DNA of 6,291 nucleotides, from contig CAINVI010000251.1 in NCBI GenBank assembly GCA_903854075.1, forward strand, positions 1-6,291, written 5' to 3'. The notes beneath the pieces were generated by a model, which worked only from the letters and a program-made list of their open reading frames with translations, was not told the DNA's origin and did no database searches. Source of the stretch: Candidatus Pollutiaquabacter sp. GTDB lineage: Bacteria > Bacteroidota > Bacteroidia > AKYH767-A > 2013-40CM-41-45. A program made the translations under genes and the position numbers. This document shows, in pieces, positions 1 to 5,987 of the stretch (its first letter is position 1; each line of letters opens with the position of its first letter).

Positions 1-29
1 ATCTGATCCGTAACGAACCTATTAACAAT

Positions 30-64
30 AAAAAAGTGCAGTCCGAAAGAACTGCACTTTTTTT
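30..64. terminator. Bidirectional intrinsic terminator after gdhA
   Basis: A perfect 13-bp stem (bases 30-42 with 51-63) encloses an 8-base loop, CCGAAAGA. The GC-bearing core is GTGCAGT/ACTGCAC, flanked by an A-run on the left and a T-run on the right, so the structure works in both directions. Read on the minus strand it lies 35 bases past the glutamate dehydrogenase stop codon and ends that transcript. Read on the plus strand it could end a gene lying left of the window. The remaining bases 1-29 and 65-99 show no gene. Confidence 0.92.
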
Positions 65-99
65 GTGACTATATGTGATAGCGAATTTCGCCCTACCGA

Positions 100-1524
100 T
101 CAAGGGAAGATACCGAGTGACTGATAAGAAACGCCTAGTTTGCGGATACTGCTTACAAACGCTGCTGTACGCAAGTCGCCAATCTTAGGATTCTGACGAA
201 GAATTTCACGGATCTCGTTGTAAGCGAAAATCATAGTCTCTTCCAAACCGGAACGCACCAGATCGATCTCATCTGCACCGTGTGTGAGGACTTTACGCTC
301 ACTGGCACTGAGTGATTTGCCGGTAATGTTTTCGATCGTGCTCAGTAGTTTCATACTGGACATTTCCTGGAAGCGTTTTTCCATACGACCGAAACGGACG
401 TGCGAAAGGTTCTTCAGCCATTCGAAATAAGAAACCGTCACGCCGCCAGCGTTAAGGAAAAGGTCAGGAATGACCATGATACCACGTTGGGTGAGGATTT
501 CTTCTGCTTCTTTGGTAACAGGACCGTTAGCTCCTTCAGCAATGACTTTTGCTTTCAGCTTCGGTGCATTGTCTTTGGTGATTTGGCTTTCCAACGCAGC
601 AGGAATCAATACATCACAATCCATTTCCAGTACTTCCATGGAGTTCGGTACATTTTTCGCACCGGGGAAATTCAAGATACTGCCGGATGCTTTACGGTGC
701 TGGAATACCGCTTCGATATCCAATCCGTTTTCATTGTAGATACCACCTTCACGTTCAGCGATACCCACCACCAACGCGCCACCTTCTGCACAGAACTTAG
801 CCGAGAAATAACCGACGTTACCAAGTCCCTGAACAATAACACGCTTGCCTTGCAGGCCTGGTGTTAAGCCAATGGCTTTCATGTCTTCGGTATTATTCAT
901 CGCTTCGCGCACGCCATAATAAACGCCGAGACCGGTTGCTTCTGTACGTCCCTGGATACCACCCTGTCCGAGTGGTTTTCCGGTTACACAGCCCAACGAG
1001 TTAAGGTCATCAAAACGGAATGACGCATAGGTGTCCGCAATCCAGGCCATCTCACGCGGACCACTGCCGTAGTCCGGTGCAGGCACGTCGATAGCGGCAC
1101 CAATCATATTTTTCTTGATCAACTCCGTCGTATAGCGACGGGTGATGCGTTCGAGCTGTTTTACGGTAAGTTGTGCCGGGTTGATTTTGATACCTCCTTT
1201 AGCACCGCCGAACGGAACATCAACCACGGCGCATTTGAACGTCATGAGTGTGGCCAGTGCCTTCACTTCATCTTCGTCCACCATCTCGCTGTAGCGGATA
1301 CCGCCTTTAGTAGGCGATTTATGGTGGGAGTGCTGTACGCGGATCCCTTCGACTACCTGCACTTTTCCGTCGATCTCGACCGGAAAGTTGAACTTGTAAG
1401 TACTGTTACATACTTTAATCTGGTGAAGGATTCCCGGTTCAAAATCGGTGAATGCTGCCGCCTTGTCAAAAATGGAGAGTACGTTGTTGTAGAACTTTAA
1501 CCCGCCGGAATTGTCGTGACTCAT
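100..1524 (-). CDS. gdhA: Glutamate dehydrogenase, mitochondrial-like hexameric type
   Basis: Reversible oxidative deamination of glutamate to 2-oxoglutarate and ammonia in the cytoplasm, using NAD(P). The 474-residue protein is full length. The N-terminal dimerisation/substrate domain carries the glutamate-binding lysines K73 (TKGGIRY) and K97 (MTFKCAV), the catalytic lysine K109 in VPFGGAKGG, and the catalytic aspartate D151 in DVPAPDYG. The Rossmann domain has GLGNVG at 233-238 and an acidic residue, E257, at the usual ribose-binding position; it is followed by R258, which could accept NADP phosphate (inference). From memory, the sequence resembles animal mitochondrial enzymes more than Bacillus RocG. 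It includes NAGGVTVSYFEWLKNL at 358-373 and about 50 extra residues where the animal 'antenna' sits. The ATG start at 1524 fits the family N-terminus; no Shine-Dalgarno sequence is visible. The gene is monocistronic and ends at the 30-64 terminator. The cofactor preference is not decided by the sequence. Confidence 0.96.
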   Translation of the reverse strand: MSHDNSGGLKFYNNVLSIFDKAAAFTDFEPGILHQIKVCNSTYKFNFPVEIDGKVQVVEGIRVQHSHHKSPTKGGIRYSEMVDEDEVKALATLMTFKCAVVDVPFGGAKGGIKINPAQLTVKQLERITRRYTTELIKKNMIGAAIDVPAPDYGSGPREMAWIADTYASFRFDDLNSLGCVTGKPLGQGGIQGRTEATGLGVYYGVREAMNNTEDMKAIGLTPGLQGKRVIVQGLGNVGYFSAKFCAEGGALVVGIAEREGGIYNENGLDIEAVFQHRKASGSILNFPGAKNVPNSMEVLEMDCDVLIPAALESQITKDNAPKLKAKVIAEGANGPVTKEAEEILTQRGIMVIPDLFLNAGGVTVSYFEWLKNLSHVRFGRMEKRFQEMSSMKLLSTIENITGKSLSASERKVLTHGADEIDLVRSGLEETMIFAYNEIREILRQNPKIGDLRTAAFVSSIRKLGVSYQSLGIFP

Positions 1525-1620
1525 AACGAGGTATAATTTGAGGCGTAAATTTAAACAACTTTCGTGATAAGTACGGGGTCTGGACTTATCTTAACTGCCT
1601 GATAATCGTTACTTTCGCAT
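1525..1620. other. Divergent intergenic region, gdhA / holin-family gene
   Basis: These 96 bases hold the start regions of both flanking genes. The plus-strand gene has a good -7 motif at 1610-1617. For gdhA no motif matches well. The AT-rich stretches reading TAAATTTA and TATACCTCG on the minus strand are the nearest candidates, and neither is convincing. No Shine-Dalgarno sequence precedes either ATG. Confidence 0.5.
1610..1617 (+). promoter_or_regulatory. Bacteroidota -7 element TACTTTCG before the holin-family gene
   Basis: TACTTTCG fits the Bacteroidota -7 consensus TAnnTTTG with a C in the penultimate position, a variant repeated before other genes in this window. It lies only 3 bases before the ATG at 1621, so the transcript would be leaderless or nearly so. 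No clear -33 TTTG element is seen upstream. Confidence 0.55.
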
Positions 1621-1965
1621 ATGGATTTTCTATGGCGCCTCATAATCAGCGCGCTGGCGGTACTTGTTACCTCTTTTTTACTGCCGGGCGTACACATCGA
1701 CAATGGACTTACTGCGATCCTCGTAGCCGCCGTTTTGTCTTTTCTGAATGCCATTATCAAGCCGCTCCTGGTCTTTCTGACTATTCCGATCACCATATTC
1801 ACCTTCGGGCTATTCTTGCTGGTGATTAACGCCCTGATGATCTTACTCACCGCCAAAATCGTTCCCGGATTTCAGGTCAGCAGTTTTTGGACCGCCCTTT
1901 TCTTCAGCATCATTTTATCGCTGGTAAATGCGGTATTCGAAGGAATGGCGCGGAAACGGGAATAA
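1621..1965 (+). CDS. Phage holin family (PF04020-like) small membrane protein
   Basis: A 114-residue, very hydrophobic inner-membrane protein with four predicted helices at about 3-21, 29-48, 51-78 and 87-107, and a basic C-terminal tail (RKRE). The two halves are related: LLPGVHIDNGLTAILVAAVL at 20-39 lines up with IVPGFQVSSFWTALFFSIIL at 80-99, and each is followed by LS-x-x-NA. This pattern is that of the PF04020 'holin 4 superfamily IV' proteins, which are widespread in bacterial chromosomes (YvlD-like) and mostly have no known function. The holin name is historical; no lysin or phage gene lies nearby, so a lysis role is not supported. The gene is single, divergent from gdhA and convergent with recJ, with a 44-base gap between the stops that has no clear terminator. 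The ATG is fixed because the next methionine is at residue 73. Confidence 0.88.
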   Translation: MDFLWRLIISALAVLVTSFLLPGVHIDNGLTAILVAAVLSFLNAIIKPLLVFLTIPITIFTFGLFLLVINALMILLTAKIVPGFQVSSFWTALFFSIILSLVNAVFEGMARKRE

Positions 1966-2009
1966 TAGAAGTCGGAAAAAAGTTCAAATCTTCCGGGAGA
2001 AGGGAGCGA

Positions 2010-3776
2010 TTAACGCACCTTCATGTCTTTCACATTCAGCTGCAGCGTCGTGCGACCGTTGTAAGTATTCTCTTCGATCACATAACAAATATCAAAAGGA
2101 ATACGGCGTGAAATGAACGGATAAAATTGTCCCATCTGAAAAGCGATACCGTCGATACCGAAACGTGTGGTCTCGTTCTCAGCAAGGTTCAATTTAAGGT
2201 GATTATTTCCGACGATGCGCGACTGTCCGGTATCGCGGACACTTTCGGTACGGAAAACCGGACTCATATTACCGGGACCAAACGGCGCGAATTGTTTGAG
2301 TACACTGTAGAAAGAAGGTGTGATTTCAGCGAGTGTCAGATCAGCATCGATTTCTACCTCTTGTACAAGCATGCGCTCTTCAATGGTGGAGCCCACCAGC
2401 TCTTCAAAACGCTCTGTAAAAGCCGCCAGGTTTTCAATCTTCAGCGTAAGTCCTGCCGCATACATGTGGCCACCGAATTGTTCCAACAAATCGGAACAGG
2501 ATTCAATAGCATTGTATATATCGAAATCCTTTACTGATCGGGCGCTGCCGGTAGCCATTCCGTTGGATTCCGTAAACACAATCGTCGGACGATAATAACG
2601 CTCCATCAACCGAGATGCAACGATTCCGATAACACCTTTGTGCCAATCAGGACGGAAAAGTACGGTGGTTTTCTTACGTGCGAATTGCGAATCTTCCTGA
2701 ATCAACGTGAATGCTTCCTGCGTAATTTTCACGTCGAGACTTTTACGCTCGGTATTGTGCTCGTTGATACGAATACTGTTGGCAAGCGCCTCCGCGGAGT
2801 TAGGAGAGATGAGCAGATCAACGGCGTGACGCGCGTCGTGAATACGGCCGGCGGCATTAATCCTCGGGCCTATGGTGAATACCAGATCACTCACGGAAAG
2901 GTTGTAACGCAGTACGACTGACCCGTCTTTCTCCGGAAATTCTTGCTTCTTAAGATTGTTAAGTTTAAGGATGGCCTCTACACCATGACGCGGATGAGCA
3001 TTTAGTTGCAGCATCCCGTAATGGACAAGAATCCTGTTTTCATCCACAATCGGAACGATATCCGCTGCCGTACTTATCGCCACCAGGTCCAGGTATTTTT
3101 GGACTTCCTCGAAAGCAATACCGTATTGCTGCGCGTAACCTTGAATGAGTTTGAAACCGATTCCACATCCGGACAATTCATCAAAGGGATACGTATCGTC
3201 GCTACGTTTTGGATCTAACACGGCAACAGCTGCCGGCAACACTTCTCCGGGACGGTGGTGATCACAAATGATAAAATCTATGCCTTTTGATTTGGCGTAT
3301 TCAATTTTATCGATCGACTTGATACCGCAGTCCAGCGCGATGATTAGGGAGAAATCGTTGTCGGCGGCGAAATCGATGCCTTGCGTGGAAATGCCGTACC
3401 CTTCCTTATAACGATCCGGCAAGTAATAATCAACTTCCGGATAAAACGAATGAATGAACGAATAGACCAGCGCTACACTTGTCGTGCCGTCTACATCGTA
3501 GTCGCCATAGACCATAATCCGTTCGCCCTGATCGATTGCTTTCTTCAGGCGCGCAACGGCTTTATCCATGTCCTTCATCAGGAACGGATCGTATAATTCC
3601 GAGAGGTCAGGGCGGAAAAATTTGCGGGCTTGCTCAAACGTGTGAACGCCCCGCTGAATCAACAAGTTGGCCAGAACCGGGCTGACATTCAACTCGGTCG
3701 CGAGCGCCTCGGCGTCTGCCTTGGGCGCCTGCGCTTTCAATGCCCATCTCTTTTCCCTGATTTCCAAATCCAACAT
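2010..3776 (-). CDS. recJ: Single-stranded-DNA-specific exonuclease RecJ
   Basis: A 5'-3' exonuclease on single-stranded DNA that acts in RecF-type recombination, mismatch repair and base excision repair. The 588 residues match the usual bacterial length. The DHH domain has YGDYDVDGTT at 90-99 (metal ligands D92, D94, D96), LDCGI with D149, DHH at 172-174, and D239 in STAADIVPI. The DHHA1 domain has WHKGVIGIVASR at 378-389 and GGHMYAAGL at 435-443. The C-terminal OB-like domain follows FAPFGPGN at 496-503. All core catalytic residues are present, so the enzyme should be active. A TTG 21 bases upstream (3797) is in frame, but it is part of the -7 promoter motif, so the ATG at 3776 (MLDLEIREKRW) is chosen. 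The gene follows the glutaryl-CoA dehydrogenase gene on the same strand but has its own promoter. Confidence 0.96.
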   Translation of the reverse strand: MLDLEIREKRWALKAQAPKADAEALATELNVSPVLANLLIQRGVHTFEQARKFFRPDLSELYDPFLMKDMDKAVARLKKAIDQGERIMVYGDYDVDGTTSVALVYSFIHSFYPEVDYYLPDRYKEGYGISTQGIDFAADNDFSLIIALDCGIKSIDKIEYAKSKGIDFIICDHHRPGEVLPAAVAVLDPKRSDDTYPFDELSGCGIGFKLIQGYAQQYGIAFEEVQKYLDLVAISTAADIVPIVDENRILVHYGMLQLNAHPRHGVEAILKLNNLKKQEFPEKDGSVVLRYNLSVSDLVFTIGPRINAAGRIHDARHAVDLLISPNSAEALANSIRINEHNTERKSLDVKITQEAFTLIQEDSQFARKKTTVLFRPDWHKGVIGIVASRLMERYYRPTIVFTESNGMATGSARSVKDFDIYNAIESCSDLLEQFGGHMYAAGLTLKIENLAAFTERFEELVGSTIEERMLVQEVEIDADLTLAEITPSFYSVLKQFAPFGPGNMSPVFRTESVRDTGQSRIVGNNHLKLNLAENETTRFGIDGIAFQMGQFYPFISRRIPFDICYVIEENTYNGRTTLQLNVKDMKVR

Positions 3777-3794
3777 GTTCACGTAAACGTTCTG

Positions 3795-3802
3795 CAAAAA
3801 TA
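3795..3802 (-). promoter_or_regulatory. Bacteroidota -7 element TATTTTTG for recJ
   Basis: On the minus strand the sequence reads TATTTTTG, an exact match to TAnnTTTG, followed by CAG. A transcript would begin near 3791, giving a leader of about 15 bases before the ATG at 3776. The final TTG of the motif is the same triplet that could be miscalled as the recJ start. No clear -33 element was found. Confidence 0.65.
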
Positions 3803-3845
3803 ACTAAAAAAGCTGCTGTAATTCCGACAGCATTGCGGATGCTTT

Positions 3846-3866
3846 TAACCCCTGATAAAGAGGTTA
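3846..3866 (-). other. Hairpin just after the glutaryl-CoA dehydrogenase stop
   Basis: On the minus strand an 8-bp stem (TAACCTCT with AGGGGTTA, one U-G pair) closes a 5-base loop, beginning 4 bases past the stop codon. There is no U-tract after it, only AAAAGC, so it is a poor intrinsic terminator. It may instead mark or protect the 3' end of the message. Confidence 0.35.
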
Positions 3867-3870
3867 TTCC

Positions 3871-5049
3871 TTATTCGAAAGCATTCAGCCCGGTAATGTC
3901 ATAACCGGTGATCAACAAGTGAATATCGTGGGTACCTTCGTAGGTGACGACAGACTCCAGGTTCATCATGTGTCGCATGATCGGATATTCACCGGTAATT
4001 CCCATACCGCCATGAATCTGCCGAGCTTCGCGGGCGACTTCAAGCGCCATATTCACGCTGTTGCGCTTTGCCATAGAAATCTGCGCCGGTGTGGCACGGT
4101 TTTCATTTTTCAGCGTTCCCAAACGCCAGCACATCAGCTGGGCTTTGGTAATCTCGGTGATCATTTCTGCCAGTTTTTTCTGTTGCAATTGGAAGCCACC
4201 GATGGGTCGGCCAAACTGCACGCGCTCCTTCGAATACCGAAGTGCTGAATCGTAGCAGTCGAGTGCTGCACCGATGGCGCCCCAGGAAATGCCGTAACGC
4301 GCAGAATTAAGACAGCCAAGCGGGCCTTTTAATCCTTTGACATTCGGTAACAAGTTTTCTTTAGGAACTTTTACATTATCGAAGACCAGTTCACCGGTTG
4401 CGCTGGCACGAAGTGACCATTTGCCGTGTGTTTCCGGCGTTGAAAAACCTTCCATACCACGTTCTACGATAATTCCGCGAATGACACCTTCTTCGTCTTT
4501 CGCCCAAACAACAGCGATATCAGCGAACGGTGCATTACTGATCCACATTTTCGATCCGTTCAACAGGTAATGGTCGCCTTTATCTTTTATATTGGTCAAC
4601 ATGCCACTCGGATTCGAACCGTGGTCTGGTTCGGTCAATCCGAAACAGCCCATGAATTCGCCGGAAGCCAGCTTTGGCAAGTATTTTCTACGTTGTTCTT
4701 CGCTGCCGTACGTATAAATAGGATACATGACCAGCGAGCTTTGCACGGAAGCAGTCGATCGGAGACCCGAATCACCGCGTTCCAATTCCATCATGATCAG
4801 TCCGTAACCAATCTGATCCATACCGCCTCCGCCGTATTCAGCAGGAATATACGGACCGAAAGCGCCGATATCCGCCAGCCCTTTGATCCATTGTTTAGGG
4901 AATTCCGCGCGCTGGCAGTAGTCTTCTACAATAGGAGATACTTCGCGTTTGACCCATTCACGGACACTGCCGCGAACCAATTTGTGCTCTTCGGTTAAAA
5001 GATCATCAACGAGATAATAATCGTGGTATTGAAAACGGTCTTGTGCCAT
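3871..5049 (-). CDS. gcdH: Glutaryl-CoA dehydrogenase
   Basis: An FAD-dependent acyl-CoA dehydrogenase that oxidises and decarboxylates glutaryl-CoA to crotonyl-CoA in lysine, tryptophan and aromatic-acid breakdown, passing electrons to ETF. The 392 residues cover the whole family fold. Family landmarks are ELERGDSGLRS at 88-98, whose R97 matches the arginine that holds the glutaryl carboxylate in the human enzyme; SVQSSLVMYPIYTYGSEEQR at 101-120; the FAD-site segment CFGLTEPDHGSNP at 135-147; WSLRASATG at 211-219; RQIHGGMGI at 343-351; and the catalytic base E371 in TYEGTHDIH. These match human GCDH, recalled from memory, better than short- or medium-chain enzymes. The ATG at 5049 lies about 30 bases after a -7 motif, with no Shine-Dalgarno sequence. 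No other catabolic genes adjoin. A non-decarboxylating glutaryl-CoA dehydrogenase remains possible. Confidence 0.9.
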   Translation of the reverse strand: MAQDRFQYHDYYLVDDLLTEEHKLVRGSVREWVKREVSPIVEDYCQRAEFPKQWIKGLADIGAFGPYIPAEYGGGGMDQIGYGLIMMELERGDSGLRSTASVQSSLVMYPIYTYGSEEQRRKYLPKLASGEFMGCFGLTEPDHGSNPSGMLTNIKDKGDHYLLNGSKMWISNAPFADIAVVWAKDEEGVIRGIIVERGMEGFSTPETHGKWSLRASATGELVFDNVKVPKENLLPNVKGLKGPLGCLNSARYGISWGAIGAALDCYDSALRYSKERVQFGRPIGGFQLQQKKLAEMITEITKAQLMCWRLGTLKNENRATPAQISMAKRNSVNMALEVAREARQIHGGMGITGEYPIMRHMMNLESVVTYEGTHDIHLLITGYDITGLNAFE

Positions 5050-5080
5050 ATTGTTGGATACTTGTTGTAGTTCTGAAGTG

Positions 5081-5088
5081 CGAAGGTA
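5081..5088 (-). promoter_or_regulatory. Bacteroidota -7 element TACCTTCG for gcdH
   Basis: On the minus strand the sequence reads TACCTTCG, the TAnnTTCG variant seen elsewhere in this window, followed by CAC. A start near 5077 would leave a leader of about 28 bases before the ATG at 5049. No -33 TTTG lies at the usual distance. Confidence 0.55.
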
Positions 5089-5200
5089 AAAATAAGCCGC
5101 CGAGCATCCTTTGCCCGGGCACTATTCAACATAAAAAAACCAGCTATTGTTGCAGGATTTCGGCTATTCCGGCAATTATTCCGACTAAATCCATTTTGGA

Positions 5201-5244
5201 GCATCATTTACCCGTTTTAATATCACAAAACGAGAAAAAGATGC
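5201..5244. repeat. Imperfect 18-bp inverted repeat with 8-base loop
   Basis: Arms 5201-5218 and 5227-5244 pair at 15 of 18 positions, with an outer GCATC/GATGC block, a TTT/AAA block, and an inner CGTTTT/AAAACG block next to the loop AATATCAC. There is no T-tract directly after it on the plus strand. It lies 104 bases before the -7 motif of the RskA-like gene, so it may be an operator, a hairpin of an unseen transcript, or chance in AT-rich DNA. Confidence 0.5.
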
Positions 5245-5275
5245 TAAAATCTGCTTGCTGTCGGCCTGTTCAACA

Positions 5276-5305
5276 CGCGGAAACGGCCCTTTGCAGTGTT
5301 CCGCG
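5276..5305. repeat. GC-rich dyad CGCGGAA-16-TTCCGCG
   Basis: A perfect 7-bp inverted repeat with a 16-base spacer. Two further pairs (AC/GT) can form if G5298 is bulged out. It ends 42 bases before the -7 motif at 5348, a distance compatible with a regulator-binding site upstream of the RskA-like gene. Confidence 0.4.
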
Positions 5306-5347
5306 GGCAATTCGTCACAATACTACCGTAGAAGTTATAATTTTCGT

Positions 5348-5355
5348 TAATTTCG
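5348..5355 (+). promoter_or_regulatory. -7-like element TAATTTCG before the RskA-like gene
   Basis: TAATTTCG fits TAnnTTTG with the TTCG variant and is followed by C, as before the holin-family gene. It lies 2 bases before the ATG of a six-codon ORF at 5358 and 19 bases before the RskA-like start at 5375. The first two bases of the motif, with the next one, form the stop codon that closes the RskA-like frame upstream, so the main ORF cannot extend past it. Confidence 0.45.
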
Positions 5356-5357
5356 CT

Positions 5358-5378
5358 ATGATTCTGAAAGTAGAATGA
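5358..5378 (+). other. Six-codon ORF (MILKVE) overlapping the RskA-like start
   Basis: An ATG at 5358 opens six codons and stops with a TGA that overlaps the next gene's ATG as ATGA (5375-5378). The position, directly after a -7-like motif, would make it a near-leaderless reading frame coupled to the downstream start. It may equally be chance: a frame this short has no statistical weight. Confidence 0.25.
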
Positions 5379-5932
5379 ATTCCAATACCCAAAAGTCGGG
5401 AGCTTCTCACGTTTATGTACTGTTGATTAGTGCATGTCTGGCCGCATTGGTGGTCAGTACTATTGGTTCCTGGTTCTTTTATTCTCGGTGGGACGAATTG
5501 AGTGATCAATATTCGGCGATTGTTTCCCAGAACAACGCCACTTCCCAGCAATTGGACCAAATCGAGACGGAATTTCAGCGCATTTATCCTGACCTGCTCT
5601 TGCTGCGTGACCCGGACTATCGTTCAATCATGATGGATCCCACCGACGATACACGACATGATCATTGCCGGATATACTGGAACACCTACACCCGAAAAGT
5701 TTACCTTGATTTACTCTCCCTTTCGCCACCAGACAGCGGAAAAGAATACCGTGTGTGGTGCAAAGCAGACCGCAGTTATCAATTGGTAGCCGTTCTTCAA
5801 GATGCTGCGGATGGCGATGCGCTGCTTTCGTTGGGGAATGTAGCCAGTGCACAGGAATGGGCGATATCCGAAGAAGTGGCAGGTGATACGACCAGTAAAG
5901 CCCCGGGCAAAGTGCTCTTCACCGGCCGCTAA
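5375..5932 (+). CDS. Membrane-anchored RskA-like (anti-sigma C-terminal) domain protein
   Basis: A 185-residue protein with a short cytoplasmic N-terminus (1-12), one transmembrane helix (about 13-36), a probable coiled coil (38-70) and a C-terminal domain (about 72-185) of the anti-sigma-K/RskA type. The family pattern is visible in IYWNTYTRKVYLDLLSLSPP at 100-119, GKEYRVWCKADRSYQLVAVL at 122-141, the LGNVASAQEWAISEE stretch at 153-167, and the closing GKVLFTGR. In ordinary Bacteroidota anti-sigma factors this part sits outside the membrane, behind an N-terminal zinc-finger-like domain of about 90 residues that binds an ECF sigma factor. That domain is missing here, an in-frame stop lies at 5348, and no ECF sigma gene is adjacent. 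Binding to a sigma factor is therefore doubtful; a periplasmic sensing or structural role is a guess. ATG 5375 is the only plausible start. Confidence 0.75.
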   Translation: MNSNTQKSGASHVYVLLISACLAALVVSTIGSWFFYSRWDELSDQYSAIVSQNNATSQQLDQIETEFQRIYPDLLLLRDPDYRSIMMDPTDDTRHDHCRIYWNTYTRKVYLDLLSLSPPDSGKEYRVWCKADRSYQLVAVLQDAADGDALLSLGNVASAQEWAISEEVAGDTTSKAPGKVLFTGR

Positions 5933-5938
5933 TCCAGT

Positions 5939-5981
5939 GTAACTTTTACGCAACCGAACGGCATCTTTTGACGTAACTTTG
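5939..5981 (+). promoter_or_regulatory. -7 element TAACTTTG (5974-5981) plus upstream GTAACTTT copy
   Basis: TAACTTTG at 5974-5981 matches TAnnTTTG exactly and lies 6 bases before the ATG at 5988, giving a leader of only a few bases. The octamer GTAACTTT at 5973-5980 also occurs at 5939-5946, 34 bases upstream. The first copy begins 7 bases after the previous gene's stop. No clear -33 TTTG was found. Confidence 0.6.
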
Positions 5982-5987
5982 GCCTGC

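Larger units (their letters stand above)
5050..5374. other. 325-base divergent intergenic region, gcdH / RskA-like gene
   Basis: No convincing gene was found here. Open frames across it read as low-complexity, cysteine-rich or basic strings with no family resemblance. It holds the gcdH -7 motif (5081-5088), an 8-bp palindrome GCCCGGGC at 5113-5120 that falls roughly at the -35 to -40 position of that promoter, an imperfect 18-bp inverted repeat (5201-5244), a 7-bp GC-rich dyad (5276-5305), a plus-strand -7 motif (5348-5355) and a six-codon ORF (5358-5378). It is long for a divergent promoter region compared with the 96 bases upstream of gdhA. Confidence 0.6.

Noticed and set aside
400..867. 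Plus-strand open frame of 155 codons opposite gdhA
   Set aside because: Antisense to a strongly conserved enzyme, with no domain of its own.
1551..1856. Minus-strand open frame opposite the holin-family gene
   Set aside because: It is the antisense shadow of a membrane protein with a clear family pattern; the product is basic and unpatterned.
1966..2009. Possible terminator between the convergent holin-family gene and recJ
   Set aside because: Only a 5-bp stem (CGGAA/TTCCG) with a 13-base loop and no T-tract can be drawn; too weak to call.
4570..4998. Plus-strand open frame of 142 codons opposite gcdH
   Set aside because: It lies wholly antisense to a clearly conserved glutaryl-CoA dehydrogenase and has no recognisable domain or start signal.
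5131..5158. Possible minus-strand terminator (CCTGC loop GCTGG, then a T-run)
   Set aside because: The stem has only four GC pairs around a T-T mismatch. It would sit upstream of the gcdH promoter with no gene to terminate.
5043..5378. Plus-strand open frame of 111 codons across the gcdH / RskA-like gap
   Set aside because: It begins inside the gcdH start region, its product is cysteine-rich and basic with no family pattern, and the promoter motifs and dyads lie inside it. It also does not look like the missing anti-sigma domain.
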